Shown: piece after piece, positions 1 to 6,194 of the stretch
How the letters are laid out: each line of letters starts with the position of its first letter
Position numbering within the stretch: position 1 is the stretch's first letter
Assembly: GCA_036517755.1 (NCBI GenBank)
Contig: DATDUH010000005.1
Coordinates: 1-6,194 of the forward strand
Reading direction: 5' to 3'
Length of the DNA stretch: 6,194 nt
Origin: JACOXB01 sp036517755
GTDB lineage: Bacteria; Patescibacteriota; Minisyncoccia; UBA6257; Colwellbacteraceae
Program-made: the position numbers and the translations under genes
Notes under the pieces: generated by a model
Databases searched by the model: none
Told to the model about the DNA's origin: nothing
What the model saw: the letters and a program-made list of their open reading frames with translations, nothing else

Positions 1-1
1 T

Positions 2-1714
2 CAGGTCAAAAATCTTCTAGAAATTGCCGAAAGGCGAGAAGGAGTGGCTCGCCACGCCTCGGTTCATGCCTGCGGCGTGGTGATGGCCCAAGAACCGCTG
101 ACGAATTACTTGGCCCTTCAGCGAGCGCCCCAGGATGAAAATACGATTATTACCCAAATTGAGATGCACGGCGTTGAAGACTTGGGTCTTTTGAAAATTG
201 ATCTTTTAGGGCTCCGCAATCTCACCATTATTGAGGAAACTTCGAGACTAATTAAAGAGCTCGACGGTGATGAAATAAATATTGCCGAATTGCCCCTAGA
301 TGATGAAAAAACTTTTGAACTCCTCCGAGCGGCCGAAACAACCGGCATTTTTCAATTTGAATCTGCTGGTATGAAACGCTATATGAAAGAAATAAAACCC
401 ACGGAATTAGAAGACTTAATTGCCCTAGTTGCCCTCTACCGCCCTGGACCGATAGAACTTATCCCTAGTTATATTTTGAGAAAGCACGGCAAGGAAAAAG
501 TAACTTATCTCCACCAAAAGCTGGAACCGATTATGAAAAACACTTACGGTATCGGCATCTATCAAGAGCAAATGATGAGGATTGCGACTGACTTGGGAGG
601 ATATACCCTACCTGAAGCCGACACCCTAAGAAAGGCGATCGGTAAAAAAATTAGATCCCTGCTCGACGCCCAAAAAGAAAAATTAATCAATGGGATGATG
701 AAAAACGGTATTGACGCAAGGACGGCTCAAAAAATCTGGAGTGTTTTCCCACCCTTTGCCCGCTATGGCTTCCCCAGGGCGCACGCTGTTTGCTACGCCT
801 TGATCGGCTACCGAACCGCTTATCTCAAAAGTCACTATCCGGTTGAATTTATGACCGCCCTTTTGAACAACGCCTCCGGTGATGTCGAACGAATTTCTTT
901 CTTAATCAATGAGGCCAAAAGAATGAAAATCGAGGTCTTGGCGCCTGATGTTAATAAAAGCGTAAGCGATTTCGTACCTGAGGAGGCTAACATCCGTTTC
1001 GGCCTTCTCGCTATTAAAAATGTTGGCGCTAACATCACCCAGGCGATTGTTGAAGAACGATTAAGAAACGGGTCATACGAAAGTCTGACTGACTTTATCT
1101 TAAGAGCCCGACCTTTTGGTATGAATAAGAAAGTGGTAGAGTCGCTCGCTAAAAGCGGAGCCCTCGATTCACTCGGAGTAGAAAGAATGACGATTCTCAA
1201 TAATATCGATGTTCTTTTAAGGGCGGCCGGCGGCACTAAAGCAGAGCCCCGGAACCATCAAAACAATCTTTTCGGCGCTAATCATCGTTTCGAAATCAAG
1301 CTCGTACCGGCCGAGGTCCCAGCCGCTAGAACCACTAAGTTATCTTGGGAAAAGGAACTAATCGGACTTTATGTGACGGAGCACCCATTGAAGGAATACT
1401 GGGAAAAACAAAACCTGAGCGAAAGCCAAACCATTAAAGGAATCGTTGAAAGAGCAATCGAGGGACGAGCGGCCAGAATCTTTGGTATCATTTCAAAAGT
1501 CCATCGAGTCCAGACTAAAAACGGCAAACTTATGTTTTTTGCCAAAATCGAGGACCCAAGTGGTACTATTGAAGTACTGGTTTTCCCCGATACCCTGGGT
1601 AAAGACCCGAGTCTTTGGCAGGAAAATAATCTGGTTGAGATTAATGGTCGAGTATCAAAAAGAGACGGCGAACCGAAATTAATATGCGCGGAGGCAAAAC
1701 CGATCAGTCTTTAG
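2..1714 (+). CDS. dnaE: DNA polymerase III alpha subunit, C-terminal part (5' end outside window)
   Basis: This is the replicative DNA polymerase that extends primers at the fork. About 570 residues are visible, and the reading frame is open to the left edge, so the N-terminal PHP domain and the first two catalytic aspartates are missing. The frame starts in the palm at GVARHASVHACGVVMA. Asp67 of the visible part, in LLKIDLLGLRNLTII, matches the third catalytic Asp (E. coli D555). The fingers follow from about residue 182 (YGIGIYQEQMMRIATDLGGY, then ARYGFPRAHAVCYALIGYRT). A tandem helix-hairpin-helix region lies near 330-385 (GLLAIKNVG). A clamp-binding type motif, QNNLF, is at 420-424, and an OB fold spans about 490-570. 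The protein stops right after the OB fold, so it lacks the tau-binding tail of E. coli DnaE. The stop lies 31 nt inside thrS. The GTG at 44 is an internal valine, not a start. Identification is firm. Confidence 0.96.
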   Translation, partial: QVKNLLEIAERREGVARHASVHACGVVMAQEPLTNYLALQRAPQDENTIITQIEMHGVEDLGLLKIDLLGLRNLTIIEETSRLIKELDGDEINIAELPLDDEKTFELLRAAETTGIFQFESAGMKRYMKEIKPTELEDLIALVALYRPGPIELIPSYILRKHGKEKVTYLHQKLEPIMKNTYGIGIYQEQMMRIATDLGGYTLPEADTLRKAIGKKIRSLLDAQKEKLINGMMKNGIDARTAQKIWSVFPPFARYGFPRAHAVCYALIGYRTAYLKSHYPVEFMTALLNNASGDVERISFLINEAKRMKIEVLAPDVNKSVSDFVPEEANIRFGLLAIKNVGANITQAIVEERLRNGSYESLTDFILRARPFGMNKKVVESLAKSGALDSLGVERMTILNNIDVLLRAAGGTKAEPRNHQNNLFGANHRFEIKLVPAEVPAARTTKLSWEKELIGLYVTEHPLKEYWEKQNLSESQTIKGIVERAIEGRAARIFGIISKVHRVQTKNGKLMFFAKIEDPSGTIEVLVFPDTLGKDPSLWQENNLVEINGRVSKRDGEPKLICAEAKPISL

Positions 1715-3474
1715 AACATCTTAGACATTCTTTAGCCCACCTCCTCGCAGCCGCGGTTCTTGAAAAATTCCCCAAAGGCAAGCTGGGGATTGGCCCGGCT
1801 ATTGAAAAAGGTTTTTATTATGATTTTCTCTTGCCTCGGAGTTTGACCCCCGATGACCTTAAGGGATTTGAGAAGCGAATAAAGGAATTCGTTAAAGAGG
1901 GGTTGTCTTTTCGGGGGAAAAAAGTCGCTGCCGCCGAAGCCAAGAAAACATTTAAAGACCAGCCTTTAAAACTAGAACTGATTAAAGATTTTGTTCGGGA
2001 GAAAAAACAGCTCTCGGTTTATAAAACCCTTCGACCCCGCTCAGGGCAGGCTGGCGAAGCGATTTTCACGGATCTTTGTCGCGGCGGCCACGTCAAAAAT
2101 ACAAAAGAAATCAACCCCGAGGCCTTCGCCTTAACGAGCATTGCCGGTGCTTACTGGAAGGGCAGTGAAAAAAATCCCCAACTCCAGCGAGTCTATGGCG
2201 TGGCCTTCAAAACCAAGAAAGAACTTGATCATTATCTCTGGCAACAGGAAGAGGCTAAAAAACGGGACCACCGAATCTTAGGCGAACGTTTAGGGATCTT
2301 TACTTTTGCTGAAGAAATCGGTGCTGGCCTGCCGCTATGGCTGCCTAAGGGCGCTATTCTTCGAGATCAATTGGAAACCTGGGCCAGAGAAACAGAGAAA
2401 GCGGCTGGCTACGAACGGGTTGTTACCCCTCATATTACCAAGAAAAAACTTTATGAAATTTCCGGCCACGTCCCCTACTATACCGATGATATGTACCCGC
2501 CGTTCAAGATTGAAGGCGAAGAATATTATCTTAAACCGATGAATTGCCCTCACCATCACATGATTTATAAGTCCCGGTTGAGGAGTTACCGGGAACTACC
2601 GTTGCGCCTCGCTGAATACGGCCAGCTCTACCGCTTTGAATTATCAGGAGTACTCCATGGACTTTTCCGTGTTCGCGGCTTTTGCCAGAACGACGCCCAT
2701 ATTTATGTGGCCGAAAAAGACGTGGTCCGAGAATTCGTGAGAGTGATGGATATGCACCGCTTTTACTACAAAGCCTTGGGGATTAAAAACTTCAAAATAA
2801 AATTAGGGCTCCGCGACCCAAAAAACCTAAGGAGGAAGTACCACGGTAATGATGCTATGTGGCGAAAGGCTGAGAAACTAACCAAGGAGGGCTTAAAAAA
2901 ATCCAGGGTAGAATTCACTGAAGACGTTGGCGGCGCGGCTCACTACGGACCAAAAGGAGATGTCATTGTTGAGTCGGTCATCGGCAAAGAATATGCCATC
3001 GGCACGGTCCAAATAGATTTGTTTATGCCCGATCGCTTTAACCTCACCTTCATCAACGAGAAAGGCGCCCAAGAGCGTCCGGTTATTATCCACCGGGCGC
3101 CGCTTGGGAGTCATGAACGAATGATCGGATTTCTCCTCGAGCACTTCGCCGGCGAATTCCCGACGTGGCTTGCGCCAATTCAGGTGACGGTTCTGCCAAT
3201 TAGCGACAAGCAAAGAAGCTATGGTAATAAGATTTTTGAAGAGCTTAAGAAACACGGGATTAGAGCTGAAATCCCGCCAAGTAGCGAAACTTTAGCTAAA
3301 CGGATTCGCGAGGCCGAAATTCAGAAAATCCCCTACCTTCTTGTGGTTGGCGAAAAAGAAGCTAAAACAAACTTGGTGGCAGTACGAAAACGCGGTAAGG
3401 GAGACTTGGGTGCGAAAAAACTTTCGAAATTCGTTGAAGAAATCACCAAAGAAATCAGCGAAAGAAAAACCTAA
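1684..3474 (+). CDS. thrS: Threonine--tRNA ligase lacking the TGS domain
   Basis: Class II synthetase that charges tRNA(Thr) with threonine in the cytoplasm; 596 residues against 642 in E. coli. The editing domain starts at once: H15xxxH19 and C132-x3-H136 match E. coli H73/H77 and C182/H186, which clear mischarged serine. The catalytic core has the three zinc ligands C288 (MNCPHHH), H339 (NDAHIY) and H470 (IIHRAP), motif 2 in YRFELSGVLHGLFRVRGF and motif 3 in APLGSHERMIGFLLEHF. The anticodon-binding domain covers about 487-590. No TGS domain can be encoded: the frame upstream of this ATG has stops at 1627, 1636 and 1642, and the ATG is the first start after them. No good ribosome binding site precedes it, so coupling to dnaE is likely. 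Residues 116-123 (LRPRSGQA) look like an in-frame insertion. The 3' end overlaps miaA. Confidence 0.97.
   Translation: MRGGKTDQSLEHLRHSLAHLLAAAVLEKFPKGKLGIGPAIEKGFYYDFLLPRSLTPDDLKGFEKRIKEFVKEGLSFRGKKVAAAEAKKTFKDQPLKLELIKDFVREKKQLSVYKTLRPRSGQAGEAIFTDLCRGGHVKNTKEINPEAFALTSIAGAYWKGSEKNPQLQRVYGVAFKTKKELDHYLWQQEEAKKRDHRILGERLGIFTFAEEIGAGLPLWLPKGAILRDQLETWARETEKAAGYERVVTPHITKKKLYEISGHVPYYTDDMYPPFKIEGEEYYLKPMNCPHHHMIYKSRLRSYRELPLRLAEYGQLYRFELSGVLHGLFRVRGFCQNDAHIYVAEKDVVREFVRVMDMHRFYYKALGIKNFKIKLGLRDPKNLRRKYHGNDAMWRKAEKLTKEGLKKSRVEFTEDVGGAAHYGPKGDVIVESVIGKEYAIGTVQIDLFMPDRFNLTFINEKGAQERPVIIHRAPLGSHERMIGFLLEHFAGEFPTWLAPIQVTVLPISDKQRSYGNKIFEELKKHGIRAEIPPSSETLAKRIREAEIQKIPYLLVVGEKEAKTNLVAVRKRGKGDLGAKKLSKFVEEITKEISERKT
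2029..2052 (+). repeat. Short palindromic dispersed-repeat-like insertion inside thrS
   Basis: These 24 nt encode LRPRSGQA between YKT and GEAIFTDLCRGGH. Removing exactly eight codons restores an ordinary ThrRS stretch (YKTGEAIFTDLCRGGH). The spacing H19 to C132 is 113 residues, against 105 between the matching E. coli residues H77 and C182, so the excess is also eight. The complement reads CCCTGAGCGGGGTCGAAGG (2029-2046 and the C before it), which resembles a repeat family I remember from many environmental bacterial genomes (CCCTGAGCGGAGTCGAAGGG-like). CTTCG at 2029-2033 can pair with CGAAG at 2055-2059. The exact boundaries are uncertain by a few bases, and membership of a genomic repeat family is inferred from one copy. 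Confidence 0.6.
3397..3403 (+). promoter_or_regulatory. Ribosome binding site for miaA, inside thrS
   Basis: AAGGGAG lies six bases before the GTG at 3410 and within the thrS coding sequence. It is the only Shine-Dalgarno-like site near any candidate miaA start (TTG 3341, TTG 3347, GTG 3410, TTG 3434), so it decides the start chosen here. Because it is also thrS coding sequence, ribosomes finishing thrS would pass over it, which suits coupled translation. Confidence 0.5.
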
Positions 3475-4351
3475 AATCATTGTTGTTCTAGGGCCGAATG
3501 CTTCGGGGAAGTCGGCGTTAGGCGTCAAACTCGCCCAGAAATTTAACGGCGAGATTATCTCGGCTGATTCCCGCCAGGTCTACCGCGGCCTTGATATCGG
3601 AACCGGCAAAATCACTAAAGCTGAAATGGGCGGCATTCGGCATCATCTCTTGGATATCGCTTCACCTAGAAGAGTTTTTACGGTTGTCCAATACCAAAAA
3701 CGAGCCAAAAGGGCAACTCGAGAGATTCTCAAGCGGGGCAGACTTCCGATTGTAGTTGGCGGAACAGGACTTTATATCGACGCCTTAATCCATAATCTCA
3801 CCTTTCCCTCTGTTCCGCCCCAACCTCGAATCCGACAAAAACTTGAAAGACTAAGCACCGAGAAACTATTCGATCGATTAAGGGTTCTTGATCCGGAAAG
3901 AGCCATCCTGATTGATCCCCACAACCGACGCCGCTTAATCCGGGCTATGGAGATTGCTGAGGTCGCTGGCAAAACGATCCCCCGCCTAAAGAGGAACTCG
4001 CCCTATAAAATGCTGAAAATCGGGCTTGGGTTACCAGAAAATGTCCTCAAGAAAAGAATTGCTGATCGGCTTAAGCAGAGATTGAAAGAAGGATTGATAG
4101 AGGAAGTCGAAAAACTGCACCGCCAAGGCATTAGCTGGAAGCGCCTCGAGGGATTAGGGCTTGAATACCGCTATGTTGCCCGATATCTCCGAGACCTTTT
4201 AGGCCGCGAGGAAATGATTCAAAAACTCGAGATTGAAATTCGCCGTTATGCCAAACGTCAGATGACCTGGTTTAGGCGAGATAAAGAAATTATTTGGCTA
4301 AGCGATCCGAGAAAAGCTTTTCCAATAGTTCAGGATCTCCTCGGCCGCTAA
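3410..4351 (+). CDS. miaA: tRNA dimethylallyltransferase MiaA
   Basis: Transfers the dimethylallyl group from DMAPP to N6 of A37 in tRNAs reading codons that begin with U, making i6A. With the GTG start it has 313 residues, against 316 in E. coli. The P-loop GPNASGKS is at 28-35. D53-S-R-Q56 is the conserved DSxQ motif with the catalytic Asp. HHLLDIASP, the GGTGLY motif at 117-122, HNRRRLIRAMEI and the C-terminal KRQMTWFRR follow in the usual order. No ATG is available. GTG 3410 is preferred for its ribosome binding site at 3397-3403; TTG 3434 would give a shorter basic tail and remains possible, and TTG 3341 would add 23 residues with no family support. The residues before the P-loop are lysine-rich because they share DNA with the lysine-rich end of thrS. 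The 3' end overlaps gatB on the other strand by 62 nt. Function is firm; the start is less sure. Confidence 0.93.
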   Translation: MRKNFRNSLKKSPKKSAKEKPKIIVVLGPNASGKSALGVKLAQKFNGEIISADSRQVYRGLDIGTGKITKAEMGGIRHHLLDIASPRRVFTVVQYQKRAKRATREILKRGRLPIVVGGTGLYIDALIHNLTFPSVPPQPRIRQKLERLSTEKLFDRLRVLDPERAILIDPHNRRRLIRAMEIAEVAGKTIPRLKRNSPYKMLKIGLGLPENVLKKRIADRLKQRLKEGLIEEVEKLHRQGISWKRLEGLGLEYRYVARYLRDLLGREEMIQKLEIEIRRYAKRQMTWFRRDKEIIWLSDPRKAFPIVQDLLGR

Positions 4352-5723
4352 GCTTACGCATCGCTTCGCCCACTAAAAATTTGAGGGCATTGGCTTTCCC
4401 CTTTTTATAATCACTTACGGCTCGCTCGTTTGCCTCGATAACCTCTCTTATTGTTTCGAGTAGGACTTTTTCATCAGCGATCGGCGTTAGCGTTTTCTCT
4501 TTAATAACCTGATCGGGATCAAGCCCACCTATAAACATCTCGCCCAAAACATCTTTAGCAATCCGACTCGAAATTTCTCCTTTAACAATCAGCTTTACAA
4601 GCTCGGCGAAATTCTCGGGCGAAATCTTTATCTTCTCGAACTGGATACCAGCGACGTTCATTAAACCAACGAGATCGCTTGTTAGATAATTAACCAATAG
4701 CTGGATGGCTTTTTCTTTTTCCGGCTCATCAATAACGGTATTAAGTTCCGAAACGCTCTCTTCAAAATACTCGGCAAGTTTCGGGTTGCTTACTAAAGCC
4801 TCAGTCTGGCCTTGGGGCAACTTATATTCTTCAAAGAACCGTTTCCGTCTGGCTTCGGGGAGTTCGGGTATCGATAACTTCAGCTCTTCGAGGTCAATAC
4901 CCTCTTTAGTGAAATCTAATGGCGGCAAATCAGGTTCAGGGAAATAGCGATAATCGTGAGAGGCTTCTTTAAGCCGCTGGGGACGGGTCGCCCCGAGAAC
5001 ACTGCCCCTTGTTTCTTGAATAATCTTTTCGCCCCGCTCTAGTGCCTCGGTCTGACGTTTTAGCTCGTAATCAATAACATTTTTAACCTCCCTGAATGAG
5101 TTAATATTTTTGACCTCAACTTTAACCCCGAGCTCTTTACTGCCAACCGGGGCCACTGAAACATTGGCTTCAACCCGCATCTGGCCCTTTTCCATATCGG
5201 CATCGGAAATACCGAGGTAACGAAGAATCAACTGGAGTTCTTTAGCAAACCGAAAGGCCTCATCAGCTGATTTAATCACCGGCTTGGTCACAAGTTCCAT
5301 TAAAGGGATGCCGGCTCGGTTAAAATCAACGAGGCTTCCCTTTTCGCTATGGACAAGCCTTGCCGTATCTTCTTCAAGGTGAATCCTTTCGAGTTTGATC
5401 CCCAAAAGTTCACCGCCTTTTACGAGCGGCGCTTCGTATTGAGAAATTTGATAACCCTTAGGCAGATCGGGATAGAAATAGCTTTTTCGATCAAAATGGG
5501 AATTTTTTAAAATCTCCCCCACTAGCGCCAAGCCTAATCGGATAACGCTCTTCACCGCCTCAATGTTAATCACTGGCAGAGTGCCGGGGTGAGCTAGGCA
5601 AATGGGGCAAATATTGACATTCGGCCTCGTCTCATTAGGGTCATTCAACGAACGGCAGAACATTTTAGTCCGCGTTTTCAGCTCCGCGTGAACCTCAAGC
5701 CCTATGGTTGGGGAATACGTCAT
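4290..5723 (-). CDS. gatB: Aspartyl/glutamyl-tRNA amidotransferase subunit B
   Basis: Subunit of GatCAB, which converts Glu-tRNA(Gln) and Asp-tRNA(Asn) to the Gln and Asn forms; GatB carries the ATP-dependent activation site and binds tRNA. The 477 residues are normal for the family. The N-terminus has IGLEVHAEL (E10, H12), then C23 and C39-P-I-C42 of the zinc-site region, then YPDLPKGYQISQY near 84-96. HLEEDTARLVH, DFNRAGIPLMELVTKP and DADMEKGQMRVEANVSV follow in order, and SHDYRYFPEPDLPPL precedes the helical region. The C-terminal YqeY-like domain is complete (KGEISSRIAKDVL and a DYKKGKANALKFLVGEAMRK end). The ATG is the only plausible start: no ATG, GTG or TTG occurs between it and the upstream in-frame stop at 5766-5768. 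It has only a weak AG-rich stretch before it. gatA and gatC are not in the window. Confidence 0.97.
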   Translation of the reverse strand: MTYSPTIGLEVHAELKTRTKMFCRSLNDPNETRPNVNICPICLAHPGTLPVINIEAVKSVIRLGLALVGEILKNSHFDRKSYFYPDLPKGYQISQYEAPLVKGGELLGIKLERIHLEEDTARLVHSEKGSLVDFNRAGIPLMELVTKPVIKSADEAFRFAKELQLILRYLGISDADMEKGQMRVEANVSVAPVGSKELGVKVEVKNINSFREVKNVIDYELKRQTEALERGEKIIQETRGSVLGATRPQRLKEASHDYRYFPEPDLPPLDFTKEGIDLEELKLSIPELPEARRKRFFEEYKLPQGQTEALVSNPKLAEYFEESVSELNTVIDEPEKEKAIQLLVNYLTSDLVGLMNVAGIQFEKIKISPENFAELVKLIVKGEISSRIAKDVLGEMFIGGLDPDQVIKEKTLTPIADEKVLLETIREVIEANERAVSDYKKGKANALKFLVGEAMRKLSGRGDPELLEKLFSDRLAK

Positions 5724-5811
5724 CTCTAATCTATCTCTAATGATATCTCGAGTAGTCGCTAATATCTATTCGAGAGTACTCGCGAGCAGATTCGAGGTTG
5801 ATTCGAGATTA
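5722..5811. repeat. Degenerate short repeats with about 11-nt period in the rplK-gatB spacer
   Basis: The 85-nt gap between rplK and gatB is almost entirely repetitive. ATCTCTAAT occurs at 5722-5730 and 5733-5741 (11 apart), with a partial ATCTCGAG at 5745-5752. ATTCGAG occurs at 5768-5774, 5790-5796 and 5801-5807 (22 and 11 apart), with a related ACTCGCGAG at 5778-5786 between them. One end reaches the gatB start codon (its first two bases fall in a copy) and the other reaches the rplK stop. Short stems are possible, for example TCTCGA 5746-5751 with TCGAGA 5770-5775, or CGAGTA 5749-5754 with TACTCG 5777-5782; these two are mutually exclusive. There is no T-run to suggest a terminator and no clear promoter. 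Function unknown. Confidence 0.55.
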
Positions 5812-6194
5812 ATTCCCTATCTCAATCCCCATTGATTTGGCAGTTCCCTCAATGATTTTGACCGCCTCTTCAAGGTTCGGAGTATTCAAGTCTGGCATTT
5901 TCTTTTCAGCAATCCGGCGCAAATCCTCTTTCGTCACTTTCCCCACTTTAGTCCGATTAGGAATACCGGATCCTTTTTCCAATCCGGCTGCCTGGCGCAG
6001 TAAATAAGAGGTAGGCGGGGTCTTTAAGATGAAGGTAAAGCTGCGGTCTTCGTAAACCGTTATCTCGGCCGGCACAATTTCGCCGCCCCGCTCTTTGGTA
6101 ACCTCGTTAAATTGAGTACAGAAATCCTGGATGTTGACGCCGTGCTGTCCCAGGGCCGGACCAATCGGCGGGGCCGGCGTGGCTTGACCCGCCG
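5809..6194 (-). CDS. rplK: Ribosomal protein uL11 (L11), N-terminus outside window
   Basis: uL11 forms the stalk base with 23S rRNA at the GTPase-associated centre, where elongation factors and RelA act. The frame is open to the right edge and 127 residues are visible. They begin AGQATPAPPIGPALGQHGVN, which aligns with E. coli residues from about 15 (142 total), so only about 15 residues are missing. The N-terminal domain has the proline-rich PAPPIGPALGQ segment. The linker and C-terminal rRNA-binding domain carry TVYEDRSFTFILKTPP, LLRQAAGLEKGSGIPN, VGKVTKEDL and the final EGTAKSMGIEIG. The GTG at 6073-6075 is an internal valine. The usual downstream partner rplA (uL1) does not follow; gatB comes next after 85 nt on the same strand, so the two may be cotranscribed. 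Confidence 0.97.
   Translation of the reverse strand, partial: AGQATPAPPIGPALGQHGVNIQDFCTQFNEVTKERGGEIVPAEITVYEDRSFTFILKTPPTSYLLRQAAGLEKGSGIPNRTKVGKVTKEDLRRIAEKKMPDLNTPNLEEAVKIIEGTAKSMGIEIGN

Noticed and set aside
835..1236. 133-residue minus-strand open frame opposite dnaE
   Set aside because: It lies wholly antisense to well-conserved dnaE helix-hairpin-helix coding sequence, resembles no family I know, and is best explained as a shadow frame.
44..1714. GTG at 44 as the start of the polymerase gene
   Set aside because: The frame is open back to position 2 and the upstream residues (QVKNLLEIAERREG) continue a typical DnaE palm sequence, so this is an internal valine in a gene cut by the window edge.
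3341..3409. TTG 3341 as the miaA start
   Set aside because: It would add 23 residues before the GTG, encoded in DNA constrained by thrS, with no family similarity; no ribosome binding site was seen, unlike GTG 3410.
4301..4349. Imperfect hairpin (AGCG..CCGAG with CTCGG..CGCT, loop with GAAAAGCTTTTC) as a bidirectional terminator
   Set aside because: The stem is interrupted, the loop is long, no T-run follows on either strand, and the region is coding on both strands.
5724..5808. T-box, riboswitch or ribosomal-protein leader element in the gatB leader
   Set aside because: At 85 nt of mostly short repeats it lacks recognisable T-box or riboswitch core sequences and any terminator stem with a T-run.
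6073..6075. GTG (minus strand) as the rplK start
   Set aside because: The conserved uL11 N-terminal segment PAPPIGPALGQ lies upstream in the same frame, so the gene continues past the right edge.
1..6194. A new defence, mobile or secondary-metabolite system
   Set aside because: Every substantial open frame is a recognisable housekeeping gene; no cassette-like, phage, toxin, transposase or CRISPR sequence was seen on either strand.

Overview
The window looks like a compact stretch of core housekeeping genes from an uncultivated candidate-phyla bacterium (Patescibacteria/CPR, probably on the Parcubacteria side). This assignment is inference from remembered family style: the ThrRS lacks a TGS domain, GatB has an MFCRSLNDP...CPICLAHPGTLP N-terminus, MiaA has GLGLEYR and AKRQMTWF near its C-terminus, and neighbouring genes overlap heavily. 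No rRNA, tRNA, CRISPR array, insertion sequence, toxin-antitoxin pair or defence gene is visible.

Layout, left to right. Plus strand: the 3' part of dnaE (replicative DNA polymerase III alpha subunit), then thrS (threonyl-tRNA synthetase), then miaA (tRNA dimethylallyltransferase). They overlap head to tail by 31 and about 65 nt, so they probably form one translationally coupled transcript. Minus strand: gatB (amidotransferase subunit B), whose 3' end overlaps the 3' end of miaA by 62 nt in convergent orientation. Upstream of gatB is an 85-nt spacer filled with degenerate short repeats of about 11-nt period, and then rplK (ribosomal protein uL11), which runs off the right edge lacking only about 15 N-terminal residues.

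Four of the five genes serve translation: tRNA charging (thrS), anticodon-loop modification (miaA), transamidation of misacylated Glu-tRNA(Gln)/Asp-tRNA(Asn) (gatB) and the ribosomal GTPase-associated centre (rplK). dnaE is the replicative polymerase and has only an operon relationship to the rest.

I do not see a new multi-gene system. The most interesting signals are small. One is an in-frame insertion of about 24 nt in the thrS editing domain that matches a palindromic dispersed-repeat style (CCCTGAGCGGGGTCGAAGG on the complement). The second is the degenerate 11-nt repeat patch that forms the gatB leader and runs into its start codon. The third is the set of long coding overlaps at three of the four gene junctions.
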